Positions 47,701-54,750 of a stretch of 64,000 nucleotides of DNA are shown piece after piece; position 1 is the first letter of the stretch, and each line of letters opens with the position of its first letter. The DNA lies in assembly GCA_034190875.2 (NCBI GenBank), contig CM067355.1, positions 34,295,114 to 34,359,113 on the forward strand. Reading direction: 5' to 3'. Both the position numbers and the translations under genes were made by a program. The notes beneath the pieces are model-generated. The model did not search any database and was not told the origin of the DNA. It worked only from the letters and a program-made list of their open reading frames with translations. This DNA is from Urechis unicinctus (Eukaryota; Annelida; Polychaeta; Xenopneusta; Urechidae).

Positions 47701-49988
47701 TACGACGTGAGTCACTGATAAGCAGCTAATGAGCAGCCTCCTGTTCCTCATTCCCTGGCCCCAGCTAATGAGCAGCCTCCTGCTCCTTATTCCTTGGCGC
47801 CAGCTAATGAGCAGCCTCCTGCTCCTTATTCCCTGGCCCCAGCTAATGAGCAGCCTCCTGCGCCTTATTCCCTGGCGCCAGCTAATGAGCAGCCTCCTGC
47901 TCCTTATTCCCTGGCCCCAGCTAATGAGCAGCCTCCTGCTCCTTATTCCCTGGCGCCGGCTAATGAGCAGCCTCCTGCTCCTTATTCCCTGGCACCAACT
48001 AATGAGCAGCCTCCTGCTCCTTATTCCCTGGCGCCGGCTAATGAGCAGCCTCCTGCTCCTTATTCCCTGGCGCCAGCTAATGAGAAGCCTCCTGCTCCTT
48101 ATTCCCTGGCGCCGGCTAATGAGCAGCCTCCTGCTCCTTATTCCCTGGCGCCGGCTAATGAGCAGCCTCCTCCTGCCTTATTCCCTGGCGCCAGCTAATT
48201 CCCCTGGGCGCCGGCTAATGAGCAGCCTCCTGCTCCTTATTCCCTGGCGCCGGCTAATGAGCAGCCTCCTGCTCCTTATTCCCTGGCGCCGGCTAATGAG
48301 CAGCCTCCTGCTCCTTATTCCCTTGCGCCGGCTAATGAGAAGCCTCCTTCTCCTTATTCCCTGGCGCTGGCTAATGAGCAGCCTCCTGCTCCTTATTCCC
48401 TGGCGCCGGCTAATGAGCAACCTCCTGCTCCTTATTCCCTTGCGCCGGCTAATGAGCAGCCTCCTGCTCCTCATTCCCTGGCCCCAGCTAATGAGCAGCC
48501 TCCTGCTCCTTATTCCTTGGCGCCAGCTAATGAGCAGCCTCCTGCTCCTTATTCCCTGGCGCCAGCTAATGAGCAGCCTCCTTCTCCTTATTCCCTGGCC
48601 CCAGCTAATGAGCAGCCTCCTGTTCCTTATTCCCTGGCGCCAGCTGCTTTCTCACAGTTCTGCTTTACACATTAACATCTCAGACGTTTCTGATAAAACA
48701 ATGTCGTCATTCTTTCACGTCTCACATTAAAGACAAACAATGACGTTCTTCCCTTACGTCTCACATACCCTAATGTTTCATCTCCATCTGACGCTAACAA
48801 GTGTATGACGCTAAGTGACATCTCCATCTGACGCTAAAAAGTGTATGACGCTAAGTGACATTTTGGGTTTGTCTTCAGAACACCAACGTTGCGATCCACG
48901 CGGCAAACTTTGAGGGAAAACACTTCATGTTGGTTCACGGCACGGCCGATGGTGGGTCCCTTCCTCCCTACTTTACTTCCCTCTACTGGCCGAAATCTCA
49001 CCGAATGTACTGGAATTCTCCTCTGTTTTCAGATAATGTACACTTCCAGAACACAGCCCAGCTGATCAAAGCCTTGGTAGAAGCTGATGTTGACTTTAGA
49101 GTTCAGGTGTGACGCATGCGCGACTTTACAGCCAGTTCATATTGCTTCACCTTTCCAGAAGTAGTGCTCAACAATTTTTACGGTCTGCAGGTGTATTTGT
49201 ATGATCGGCAGGTGTATTTGTATGGTCTGCAGGTGTATTTGTATGATCGGCAGGTGTATTTGTATGGTCTGCAGGTGTATTTGTATGATCGGCAGGTGTA
49301 TTTGTATGATCGGCAGGTGTATTTGTAATGAGTTAAGTTAGACAGGAGTATTAATAATAAGCTCACGTATAACTGATGTTGAACTAAGACCGGTGCAGTG
49401 GTAATAAGTTTATTTATTTCAGTCGTATTTGCAATGCGTGTATTTGTGACAGGTATATTCCTAATATGTTTTTTCCCACAATAAGTTGATTTGTAATTAG
49501 TTAGTTGCAATACGTTAACATACAACAGGTGTATTTGCAATACGTGAACATACAACAGGTGTATTTGCAATACGTTAACATACAACAGGTGTATGTGCAA
49601 TACATTAACATACAACAGGTGTATTTGCAATACGTTAACATACAACAGGTGTATTTGCAATACGTTAACATACAACAGGTGTATTTGCAATACGTTAACA
49701 TACAACAGGTGTATTTGCAATACGTTAACATACAACAGGTGTATTTGCAATACGTTAACATACAACAGGTGTATTTGCAATACGTTAACATACAACATTG
49801 CCTTGGGTTAACCCCTGTGACTGTTGTTTGTCCAGACATACTTTGACCAAAACCACGCCCTCTCCGGTCCCAAAACCAGTAGGCATCTCTACCGGACGTT
49901 GCATCACTTCCTGCGCGATGAATGCTGGGATGGGGGCCAACCCAAAGGCCCAGTTAATGAGGACGGCGAACATCTACAGGAAGCGTGA
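32314..49988 (+). CDS. DPP4-like: DPP4-like dipeptidyl peptidase (S9B), 25 coding exons, 812 aa
   Basis: Predicted type II membrane serine exopeptidase that removes N-terminal dipeptides, preferring Pro or Ala at position 2, outside the cell. Exons read by eye: 32314-32367, 32878-32992, 33373-33468, 34843-34940, 35164-35238, 35713-35777, 36213-36306, 36397-36517, 37457-37617, 37740-37855, 37990-38113, 39450-39491, 40149-40253, 43283-43338, 43820-43867, 44010-44182, 44299-44397, 44518-44593, 45318-45512, 45598-45655, 46121-46223, 47642-47706, 48879-48951, 49033-49106, 49836-49988. They total 2,439 nt, all phases match and all introns are GT-AG. Residues 1-32 are cytoplasmic, 33-54 the membrane helix, about 60-560 the beta-propeller, about 565-795 the alpha/beta hydrolase. 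Active-site residues seen: Arg149, Glu240/Glu241, Tyr574, Ser658, Asp737, Asn739, His769. Sequons lie at Asn106, 110, 118, 214, 345 and 357. The tail and membrane region are closest to DPP6/DPP10, the catalytic domain to DPP4/FAP. About 10-14 propeller residues seem missing between exons 13 and 14. The UTRs are not defined. Confidence 0.93.
32720..32872. repeat. (TGA)n microsatellite before exon 2
   Basis: A long TGA run, then GTGGTGATGGTGATG and ATGATGTAA units, reaching within a few bases of the exon 2 acceptor. Confidence 0.95.
32878..32992 (+). CDS. DPP4-like: DPP4-like exon 2, membrane anchor
   Basis: Codes residues 19-56. [15 protein letters not shown] is the juxtamembrane signature of DPP6/DPP10 proteins and is followed by a 22-residue helix of Ile, Val, Leu and Ala (33-54). 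The helix is encoded largely by GTC and ATC codons. The acceptor TTACAG sits in a TGA-repeat with no pyrimidine tract. The donor GTAAGT is copied along the following intron. Confidence 0.93.
32980..33250. repeat. 31-bp array of exon 2 end plus donor
   Basis: Nine copies with GTCGTCACTCCCAGTAAGTA. The first is the true exon-intron boundary. Seven of nine, including the real one, keep GTAAGT (32993, 33055, 33086, 33117, 33179, 33210, 33241). Confidence 0.95.
33373..33468 (+). CDS. DPP4-like: DPP4-like exon 3, start of ectodomain
   Basis: Codes residues 57-88 (with the split codon from exon 2); contains [16 protein letters not shown] and ends VQWMG. This matches the family's 'leading strand' before propeller blade 1. 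Acceptor TTCTAG, donor GTAAGT, phase 1 in and out. Confidence 0.88.
33495..34550. repeat. 54-bp minisatellite in intron 3
   Basis: About 20 copies with CGCCCAGTGGATGACGTATT. Three subtypes (GACAGCGCTAAAAGCATGCC, GACGTCACAATGAAAGCACG, GACGTCACAATAAAACCACG) recur in order, forming longer blocks. CCAGTGGATG also ends exon 3. Confidence 0.95.
34551..34842. other. unique end of intron 3
   Basis: Unique AT-rich sequence up to the exon 4 acceptor. Confidence 0.5.
34843..34940 (+). CDS. DPP4-like: DPP4-like exon 4, propeller blade 1
   Basis: Codes residues 89-121, including [20 protein letters not shown]. Three N-glycosylation sequons lie at Asn106, Asn110 and Asn118. Very like DPP10 at this position. 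Acceptor CGTAG, donor GTGAGT, leaves in phase 0. Confidence 0.92.
34965..35125. repeat. 36-bp repeat in intron 4
   Basis: Three to four copies with ACCACTTGATTTAACCATGG and GTTGACCGCCATATTA. Confidence 0.9.
35164..35238 (+). CDS. DPP4-like: DPP4-like exon 5, propeller
   Basis: Codes residues 122-146, ending [13 protein letters not shown], a strongly conserved DPP10/DPP4 segment. Acceptor TTGACAG, donor GTGCGC, phase 0 both sides. Confidence 0.92.
35345..35640. repeat. 33-bp minisatellite in intron 5
   Basis: Nine copies with TACCAGTCGTGTGACCCTCA. Confidence 0.95.
35713..35777 (+). CDS. DPP4-like: DPP4-like exon 6, propeller with substrate-binding Arg
   Basis: Codes residues 147-167 plus two bases. 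[16 protein letters not shown] aligns with the DPP4 strand carrying Arg125. The Arg is kept here as Arg149, which in DPP4 contacts the substrate. Acceptor GTGCAG, donor GTAAGT. Confidence 0.92.
35935..36175. repeat. 40-bp minisatellite with AATAAA in intron 6
   Basis: Six near-identical copies with CCTTATCAATAAAGCTCATA, each with a sense AATAAA. Confidence 0.95.
36213..36306 (+). CDS. DPP4-like: DPP4-like exon 7, propeller
   Basis: Codes residues 168-199, including [19 protein letters not shown], the 'W-SP-G-LAY' type blade repeat of the family. Acceptor CTTCAG, donor GTAAGT, leaves in phase 0. Confidence 0.9.
36397..36517 (+). CDS. DPP4-like: DPP4-like exon 8, propeller, start of the Glu motif
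   Basis: Codes residues 200-239. It reads [11 protein letters not shown] and ends [11 protein letters not shown]. The next exon continues EE, giving the family's YEEE motif (239-241), which in DPP4 anchors the free N-terminus of substrates. Sequon at Asn214. Acceptor GTACAG, donor GTGAGC, phase 1. Confidence 0.94.
36620..36950. repeat. 26-bp minisatellite in intron 8
   Basis: About 12 copies with GTCATGGTAACAGCGTCATA. Confidence 0.93.
37018..37440. repeat. 27-bp minisatellite before exon 9
   Basis: About 15 copies with GTTGACGTGACAGAGAGCCA, ending 17 bases before exon 9. Each unit holds an acceptor-like GTGACAG. The open frame through the array (VDVTESQAP repeats) does not enter exon 9 in frame. 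Confidence 0.95.
37457..37617 (+). CDS. DPP4-like: DPP4-like exon 9, Glu motif and propeller
   Basis: Codes residues 240-293. It completes YEEEIL (Glu240 and Glu241), then reads [20 protein letters not shown] and ends ISYPK. Very like DPP4. Acceptor TTTACAG comes directly after a 27-bp tandem array. Donor GTGCGT, phase 0. Confidence 0.94.
37740..37855 (+). CDS. DPP4-like: DPP4-like exon 10, propeller
   Basis: Codes residues 294-331 plus two bases; starts [18 protein letters not shown], continuing the YPKAG motif across the splice. Acceptor GTCCAG, donor GTAAGC, phase 2. Confidence 0.9.
37990..38113 (+). CDS. DPP4-like: DPP4-like exon 11, propeller
   Basis: Codes residues 332-373 ([19 protein letters not shown] then SNRQQNKTF). 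This matches the conserved W-x-N-R-x-Q-N motif. Sequons at Asn345 and Asn357. Acceptor TTGCAG, donor GTAAGT, phase 0. A degraded copy of the exon end lies about 50 bp downstream in the intron. Confidence 0.92.
38200..38395. repeat. about 47-bp repeat in intron 11
   Basis: Four copies with AATCCGAGCGACTTATGGTC and ATAACGTTG words. Confidence 0.88.
38396..38717. other. unique part of intron 11
   Basis: No feature seen apart from a degraded exon 11 echo at about 38403. Confidence 0.45.
38718..38985. repeat. 66-bp minisatellite in intron 11
   Basis: Four near-identical copies with GAGGCTCACCGTCCGTGATT. Confidence 0.95.
39085..39225. repeat. 29-bp minisatellite in intron 11
   Basis: About five copies with CTGACCTCTACGTCCCCAGT. 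Confidence 0.93.
39450..39491 (+). CDS. DPP4-like: DPP4-like exon 12, short propeller exon
   Basis: Codes 14 residues (374-387), [14 protein letters not shown], at the position of the family's conserved 'E-x-x-x-x-W' segment. Acceptor GTCACAG, donor GTGAGT, phase 0 both sides, so skipping it would keep the frame. Confidence 0.85.
39748..39875. repeat. 31-bp minisatellite in intron 12
   Basis: Four copies with GCCGTAAAGCTGTGACGTTA. Confidence 0.95.
39910..40130. repeat. second 31-bp minisatellite in intron 12
   Basis: About seven copies with GACTTATAGACGTGACATTA. Confidence 0.93.
40149..40253 (+). CDS. DPP4-like: DPP4-like exon 13, propeller
   Basis: Codes residues 388-422; [19 protein letters not shown] aligns with the 'EPVFS-DG--F' blade. 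Acceptor CTCCAG. The donor GTAGGA is the first of dozens of copies in the 3-kb array behind it. Phase 0. Confidence 0.92.
40248..43280. repeat. 36-bp array of exon 13 end plus donor, about 80 copies
   Basis: Core GCTGAGGTAGGACCATCTGT then TCTAAAGTGCCACTCA. The first GCTGAG|GTAGGA is the exon 13 donor at 40254. The array fills essentially all of intron 13. The middle (about 40700-42250) is broken by many small deletions and partial units, while the flanks are regular. The right end drifts to AGCACCGTCTGTTATATAG units. Confidence 0.96.
43283..43338 (+). CDS. DPP4-like: DPP4-like exon 14, propeller
   Basis: Codes residues 423-440 plus two bases, including [12 protein letters not shown]. The acceptor is CTTTTTTAG. 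The donor GTGTTC is weak but gives the phase needed to join exon 15 as [12 protein letters not shown]. The family's usual 'TSG-WEV' stretch before this point is absent, so a small exon upstream may be unseen. Confidence 0.72.
43820..43867 (+). CDS. DPP4-like: DPP4-like exon 15, propeller
   Basis: Codes residues 441-456; [15 protein letters not shown] equals the family's 'YFLST-x-x-P-x-x-R-x-LY' motif. Acceptor GAGCAG, donor GTAAGT, phase 2 on both sides. Confidence 0.9.
43895..43990. repeat. 47-bp tandem duplication in intron 15
   Basis: Two copies with CGGTATAAACAGCAGGAGAT. Confidence 0.93.
44010..44182 (+). CDS. DPP4-like: DPP4-like exon 16, cysteine-rich propeller blade
   Basis: Codes residues 457-514. 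C-L-T-C followed by a third Cys and then [13 protein letters not shown] matches the conserved disulfide blade and CEGP motif. Acceptor GTACAG, donor GTAGGT. The exon end plus donor is duplicated 33 bp downstream. Confidence 0.94.
44173..44245. repeat. 33-bp duplication of exon 16 end plus donor
   Basis: GACGACAGGGGTAGGTATCA spans the true boundary; GACGTCAGGGGTAGGTATCA lies 33 bp downstream, keeping GTAGGT at 44216. Confidence 0.9.
44299..44397 (+). CDS. DPP4-like: DPP4-like exon 17, end of propeller
   Basis: Codes residues 515-547; ends [15 protein letters not shown], the linker leading out of the propeller. Acceptor GTATAG, donor GTAACT, phase 1 in and out. Confidence 0.9.
44518..44593 (+). 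CDS. DPP4-like: DPP4-like exon 18, start of hydrolase domain
   Basis: Codes residues 548-572; reads [19 protein letters not shown], the first strands of the alpha/beta hydrolase fold. Acceptor CTTCAG, donor GTGAGT, phase 2. Confidence 0.92.
44685..45300. repeat. 20-bp minisatellite in intron 18
   Basis: About 30 diverged copies of GATTACTCCATGCACCTGTT. Confidence 0.94.
45318..45512 (+). CDS. DPP4-like: DPP4-like exon 19, hydrolase domain with oxyanion Tyr
   Basis: Codes residues 573-637. TYGSPGTQ places Tyr574 at the DPP4 Tyr547 oxyanion-hole position. [10 protein letters not shown] and [11 protein letters not shown] are the conserved loop and helix after it. Acceptor CGCCAG, donor GTGGGT, phase 2. 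Confidence 0.95.
45598..45655 (+). CDS. DPP4-like: DPP4-like exon 20, strand before nucleophile
   Basis: Codes residues 638-657, ending SSRVAIWGW. The nucleophile Ser is the first codon of the next exon, so the GWSYGG motif is split by an intron. Donor GTGAGT is repeated in the intron. Confidence 0.95.
45640..45835. repeat. repeats of exon 20 end plus donor
   Basis: GGGCTGGGTGAGTTGTAGCG type units recur five to six times; GAGCCATCTGGGCTGG, an echo of the exon end GCCATTTGGGGCTGG, occurs twice. Confidence 0.88.
45850..46075. repeat. 15-bp repeat with longer blocks in intron 20
   Basis: TTAGTTACATCAGAT units, interrupted three times by CCGGAGCAGCCATTAGCTTT. Confidence 0.93.
46121..46223 (+). 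CDS. DPP4-like: DPP4-like exon 21, catalytic serine
   Basis: Codes residues 658-691. Begins [11 protein letters not shown], so Ser658 is the nucleophile, where DPP6 has Asp and DPP10 Gly. [14 protein letters not shown] follows; Cys678 should pair with Cys792 as in DPP4. Acceptor GTCACAG, donor GTAATC. Confidence 0.96.
46340..47490. repeat. 60-bp minisatellite in intron 21
   Basis: About 19 copies with GGATCAGATAATGAAGGAAG and GATGATAAAAGAGGGAAGG. Purine-rich on the + strand; two units share a 23-bp internal deletion. Confidence 0.96.
47642..47706 (+). CDS. DPP4-like: DPP4-like exon 22, hydrolase domain
   Basis: Codes residues 692-713; [18 protein letters not shown] is the invariant YTERYMG helix of the family. 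Acceptor CTATAG, donor GTGAGT, leaves in phase 0. Confidence 0.96.
47715..48650. repeat. 39-bp minisatellite in intron 22
   Basis: About 24 copies with GCTAATGAGCAGCCTCCTGC and TTATTCCCTGGCG. Period 39 leaves frames open; these are not genes. Confidence 0.96.
48775..48865. repeat. 43-bp tandem duplication before exon 23
   Basis: Two copies with CATCTCCATCTGACGCTAA. Confidence 0.9.
48879..48951 (+). CDS. DPP4-like: DPP4-like exon 23, catalytic aspartate
   Basis: Codes residues 714-737; ends [10 protein letters not shown], where Asp737 matches the DPP4 triad Asp708. Acceptor CTTCAG, donor GTGGGT, phase 1. Confidence 0.95.
49033..49106 (+). CDS. DPP4-like: DPP4-like exon 24, hydrolase domain
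   Basis: Codes residues 738-762; [20 protein letters not shown] is nearly the DPP4 sequence and holds Asn739. Intron 23 is only 81 bp, the shortest in the gene. Acceptor TTTCAG, donor GTGTGA. Confidence 0.94.
49185..49328. repeat. 21-bp minisatellite in intron 24
   Basis: Seven copies of GCAGGTGTATTTGTATGATC; each has CAG|GTGTAT, similar to the exon 24 donor CAG|GTGTGA. Confidence 0.94.
49500..49797. repeat. 30-bp minisatellite in intron 24
   Basis: Ten copies with GCAATACGTTAACATACAAC then AGGTGTATTT, ending 39 bases before exon 25. The CAGGTGTATTT part is shared with the 21-bp array upstream. Confidence 0.95.
49836..49988 (+). CDS. DPP4-like: DPP4-like exon 25, catalytic histidine and stop
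   Basis: Codes residues 763-812 and [14 protein letters not shown] carries the triad His769. [16 protein letters not shown] ends with Cys792, followed by a 20-residue polar tail longer than that of DPP4. Acceptor GTCCAG. No clear AATAAA is seen just after the stop. Confidence 0.94.
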   Translation, partial: TYFDQNHALSGPKTSRHLYRTLHHFLRDECWDGGQPKGPVNEDGEHLQEA

Positions 49989-50044
49989 CATGTCCTCAAC
50001 GCACACCGCGATTCCATAAATGCTCAATATACACAGCGCCTCAA

Positions 50045-50270
50045 GCTCGGATTCCCTGGGCTTCACTTGTATCCCTTCGTCTACCAGCTCGGATTCCCTG
50101 GGCTTCACTTGTATCCCTTCGTCTACCAGCTCGGATTTCCTGGGCTTCACTTGTATCCCTTCGTCTACCAGCTCGGATTTCTCTGGGTTTCACTTGTATC
50201 CCTTCGTCTACCAGCTCGGATTTCTCTGGGCTTCACTTGTTTCCCTTCGTCTACCAGCTCGGATTCCCTG
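50045..50270. repeat. 42-bp minisatellite after the stop codon
   Basis: More than five copies with CTGGGCTTCACTTGTATCCC. It begins within 60 bp of the stop, so it may be transcribed in the 3' UTR. Confidence 0.95.
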
Positions 50271-50395
50271 TTGGCCAAGCTCCCGTCAGACAAGCACCTG
50301 TTGGCCAAGCTCCCGTCAGACAAGCACCTGTTGGCCAAGCTCCCGTCAGACAAGCACCTGTTGGCCAAGCTCCCATCAGACAAATGCCTGTTGGC
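50270..50395. repeat. 30-bp minisatellite
   Basis: Four copies with GGCCAAGCTCCCGTCAGACA. Confidence 0.95.
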
Positions 50396-50521
50396 ACAAG
50401 TTTACAGTTCAACCATGACCCGCATAACGTTAACCTGTTGGATTGGACAGTTTCTCTTTCTTTACAATTCAGGATTCATGCTATCAGCGAAGCTAGGTTC
50501 TAACATCGGTCTGACTCACTG

Positions 50522-50770
50522 AAACAGTTCAGCACGGCCGAGATCATGCAGTGCTCTGGAAATCAGTTCAGCACGGCCGAGATCATGCAGTGCTCTTGAG
50601 ACAGTTCAGCACGGCCGAGATCATGCAGTGCTCCTGTAACAGTTCAGCACGGCCGAGATCATGCAGTACTCCTGAAATAATGCAGAACAGTGAAGACCAC
50701 GCTGTGCTCCTGAAGCAGAGCCGAGGTCATGCAACATTCCTGACACCATGCATTGCTCCCGAATGAGACC
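50522..50770. repeat. about 38-bp array
   Basis: Four good copies with CAGTTCAGCACGGCCGAGAT, then degraded GATCATGCAGTGCTCCTGA units. Confidence 0.9.
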
Positions 50771-50799
50771 ATGCGGTACACCTTAAACCAGTCTGGCAG

Positions 50800-51135
50800 G
50801 CTGTACTTCACTGGCGGTTTCTGCAGCAGGTGGTTTCTAACCTGCCGGGCTGTACTTCACAAAGAATAACAGCAGGTGGTTTCTGACCTACCGGGCTTTA
50901 CTTCACTATGAATATCAGCAGGTGGTTTCTGACCTGTCGGACTGTACTTCACCGAGAATAACAGTAGGTGGTTTCTGACCGACCAGACTGTACTTCAGGG
51001 AAAATAACAGCAGGTGGTTTCTGACGTGCAGGGGTGTACTTCACTGAGAACAACAGCAGGTGGATTCTGACGTGCGGGGGTGTACTTCACAGCAGGTGGA
51101 TTCTGACCTGCTGGGCTGTACTTCACTTTGATTTA
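50800..51135. repeat. about 45-bp array
   Basis: About seven copies with AACAGCAGGTGGTTTCTGAC and GGGCTGTACTTCAC. Confidence 0.9.
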
Positions 51136-51149
51136 CAGCTGGTGGTCTC

Positions 51150-51420
51150 TATCCTAATGTTATATAACGTCCCCAGCATGAGGGGTATCATGGGGCGGCC
51201 ATTGACTCTTTGTTATATAATGTCCCCAGCATGAGGGGTATCATGGGGCGGCCATTGACTCTTTGTTATATAAAGTCCCCAGCATGAGGGGTATCATGGG
51301 GCGGCCATTGACTCTTTGTTATATAATGTCCCCAGCATGAGGGGTATCATGGGGCGGCCATTGACTCTTTGTTATATAACGTCCCCAGCATGAGGGGTAT
51401 CATGGGGCGGCCATTGCGAT
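51150..51420. repeat. 53-bp minisatellite
   Basis: Five near-identical copies with CCCCAGCATGAGGGGTATCA. Confidence 0.95.
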
Positions 51421-51489
51421 GCCACAGATCGCAGGTGTGCCAAAGCTAAGTGCTCTGCTTTCTTCATTTACTGCTGTGTATTTTTAGAT

Positions 51490-51720
51490 TTATCTCCAAA
51501 CATGTAGTTAATCTGTTATATTCCATTGTCTTTATCTATTTATCACCAGCCACATGGTTAATCTGTTATATATCATTATCTTTATCTATTTATCACCTGC
51601 CACATGGCTGATCTGTTATATATTATTATCTTTGTTTATTTATCACCAGCCACATGGTTAATCTGTTATATATCATTATCTTTATCTATTTATCACCAGC
51701 CAAGATGCTGATCTGCTATT
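51490..51720. repeat. about 58-bp array
   Basis: Four copies with ATCTGTTATATATCATTATC and TATTTATCACCAGCCACATG. Confidence 0.9.
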
Positions 51721-51774
51721 TAATCCACATCTATACACAACTACTATGAGAAATCAAACCTCAAAGCATTTCTT

Positions 51775-52050
51775 CGTGACTAATACGACATCAACGAACC
51801 ATTACTTCGTGGATAATGTAATGTCCCGGCAGCATTACTTCACGGATAGTGTGGTGTTGCGGAAACATTACTTTGTGAATAATGTAATGAAACAATTCTT
51901 CATGGATATATAATGACACCAAAACATTACTTCGTGGATAATGTGACGTCACCCAGGCAGTACTTTATAAATCATATGATGTCACCAAAACATTACTTTG
52001 TGGAGAATGTGATATCACCGAGGCATTAGTTGGTCGATTATGTGATATCA
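51775..52050. repeat. degenerate array, about 36 bp
   Basis: About seven diverged copies with ACATTACTTCGTGGATAATG. Confidence 0.85.
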
Positions 52051-52139
52051 GTATTTTAGGTTTTTCTTTTATCGCGTGTGGTCTTTATTGGACGTTTCCT
52101 GGTCCCTGGCGGTGTTATTGTGTTATAATATAGCGACTT

Positions 52140-52620
52140 GGTGTTACGTACTGATGCCTAGTATGGTTATATAATATTGTATAACCATCTGATGTAATCT
52201 ACTGGTGCCTGGTATGGTTATATACTATTGTATAACCATCTGGTGTAATCTACTGATGCCTAGTATGGTTATATACTGTTGTATAATCATCTGGTGTAAT
52301 TTTCTGGTGCCTAGTATGGTTATATATTATTGTGTTACCATCTGTTGTAATCTACTGATGCCTAGTATGGTTATATATTATTGTATAACCATCTGGTGTA
52401 ATCTACTGATGCCTGGTATGGTTATATATTATTGTATAACCATCTGGTGAAATATACTTATTCTAGGTATGGTTATATATTATTGTTTAACCATCTGGCA
52501 TAATATACAGATGCCCGGTATGATTATGAATTATTGTATAACCATCTGGTGAAATATACAGATGCCCGATATGGTTATGTATTATGGTATAACCATCTGG
52601 TGTAAAATACTGACGTGCAT
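52140..52620. repeat. 51-bp minisatellite with a hairpin in every unit
   Basis: About nine copies with CTACTGATGCCTAGTATGG. In each, ATGGTTATA and TATAACCAT form a 9-bp stem around an 8-base loop. Confidence 0.94.
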
Positions 52621-52934
52621 TATGTTTAGATATTATTGTATTTGCTTACGTGTTACTCTCTGATCTCCGGAATTCCTATGTGTTATTGTATAAGCCGCAA
52701 GGTTCCAGCTGTCAGGGACGACGTCAGATGTTATTGTCCTCACGTCAGCGCCGCGGAGCGGATTCCAAATAATTTATACATTTGTTCTGCATTGTTGACT
52801 TCCCTATCTAATAGCAATGTTCCTGCAATATACAAATACTCACTCACCAGGGCCTGGTAACGTTAGAGCCGGCTTTCCTGCGGACTGCTGATTCAGGATG
52901 GGGGGGGGGGGCGGTCTATTACCTTAATCTCAAG
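52621..52934. other. unique island, nothing recognised
   Basis: Contains a G10 run near 52900. No feature seen. Confidence 0.45.
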
Positions 52935-53040
52935 AGAGACATGTATCACATGACGTTAGACAAGACGGTATCACAATGTGACGTTAGACAAGACGGTATC
53001 ACAATGTGACGTTAGACAAGGCGGTATCACAATGTGACGG
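52935..53040. repeat. 28-bp minisatellite
   Basis: About four copies with GACGTTAGACAAGACGGTAT. Confidence 0.92.
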
Positions 53041-53384
53041 AAGTGTACTGCATTTGTGATTTTAGTGTAATGTTACGAAATCGTGACATCTTATCACCAT
53101 TAACGTGACAACAATGTGACATTTGCTAATGCGCATGTCACGTTGCTTTGACATTTGGTAAAGTCTTTATGTGACATTCGGTTATAATCCAAGTGCCGTT
53201 TTCTGTGACATATTAGAGTTCATGTGGAATTTGGTTAATGTTCATATGACGTTGCTATGACATTCGGCCAACCTTCGTGTTAAATTGTTGTGGCATCCGG
53301 CCAACCTTCATTTGACATTGCTGAGAGATATAGTTAACCTTCATCTTACATCATAATGATATTCAGTTAATGTTCTTGTGACGT
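53041..53384. other. very degenerate TGTGACATT-rich stretch
   Basis: Many TTGACATT and TGTGACATTTGG words suggest a decayed ancestor of the next array. No gene. Confidence 0.5.
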
Positions 53385-53650
53385 AGCTGTGACATTTCGC
53401 GTTAATGTCCATGTAACGTAGCAGTGACATTTCGCGTTAATGTCCATGTAACGTAGCAGTGACATTTCGCGTTAATGTCCATGTAACGTAGCAGTGACAT
53501 TTCGCGTTAACGTCCATGTAACGTAGCAGTGACATTTCGCGTTAATGTCCATGTAACGTAGCTGTGACATTTCGCGTTAATGTCCATGTAACGTAGCAGT
53601 GACATTTCGCGTTAATGTTCATGTGACGTTACTGTGACATTTCACGTTAA
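53385..53650. repeat. 35-bp minisatellite
   Basis: Seven copies with CAGTGACATTTCGCGTTAAT. Confidence 0.95.
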
Positions 53651-54059
53651 TGCCCATGTCATGTAGCTATGAGATTCGGTCAACCTTCGGGTGACATTGC
53701 TAAATGATATGGTTGTCCTTCGTGTGATTTTAAAACAGCTTTCTTCTTGACACTTATCGGATGTTTTCATGCCATGTCACGGTTCCTGGTAGTTCACATT
53801 GGATCAATTTCATTTATTCACGCAATATGCACTTGGTATTGGCTGGACAATGAGATCAGTTTTACTCGATTTTATTATGCTTACAAATTTCAATAAAGAC
53901 AAAACACTGGAATCTGTGTTACATTAGTTAGATTCGCGCGCATCGCATACAAACGATAGCACATTATATCATAAAGAAACTCCTTGCATCGCATCCACAG
54001 CACATTGTATATCAAAAAAAGCATCCCCACTCCTTATGCATCGCAAGCATTGACAGCAC
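53651..54059. other. unique AT-rich stretch
   Basis: An AATAAA at about 53891 lies about 3.9 kb past the DPP stop, too far to call as its polyadenylation signal. Nothing else seen. Confidence 0.45.
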
Positions 54060-54610
54060 ACTAGCATTGTATACACAAAAAATACACCACACATCCCCAT
54101 ACCAACAAGTATTATATTCACACAAAATTGACTACACAAGTATTGTATGCACAACGCAAACATTCCATACACAACGAGTATTATATTCAATGCAATTGTA
54201 TGCACAACACAAACATTGCATAGCATTGTATACAACAAACAACACAAGAAGTTTTATATTCACAACACAAACACATGCACAACACAAGTATTGTATGCAT
54301 TGCATACTCAACACAAGTATTGTATGCACAACGCAAACATTCCATACACAAGAAGTTTTATATTCACAACACAAACATTGCATGCACAACACAAGTATTG
54401 TATGCACAACACAAACATTGCATACTCAACACAAGTATTGTATGCACAACGCAAACATTCCATACACAAGAAGTTTTATATTCACAACACAAACAATGCA
54501 TGCACAACACAAGTATTGTATGCACACCACAAACATTGCATACACAACAAGTATTGCATGTACAACGCAAACATTGCATACACAACAAGTATTGTATGCA
54601 CAACGCAAAC
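54060..54610. repeat. array of ACAAGTATTGTATGCACAAC units
   Basis: About 15 variable units with GTATTGTATGCACAACGCAA and AACATTGCATACACAAC. It forms the outer left arm of the fold-back structure; one or two reverse-complement units lie at 55400-55490. Confidence 0.92.
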
Positions 54611-54634
54611 ATTATTTTTACCAAGCAAATATTG

Positions 54635-54750
<116 letters not shown>

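Noticed and set aside
47729-48730. 333-codon frame in intron 22
   Set aside because: It is a 39-bp array within a confirmed intron of the DPP4-like gene.
53889-53896. AATAAA as the polyadenylation signal of the DPP4-like gene
   Set aside because: It lies about 3.9 kb past the stop across many arrays; single hexamers are common by chance.
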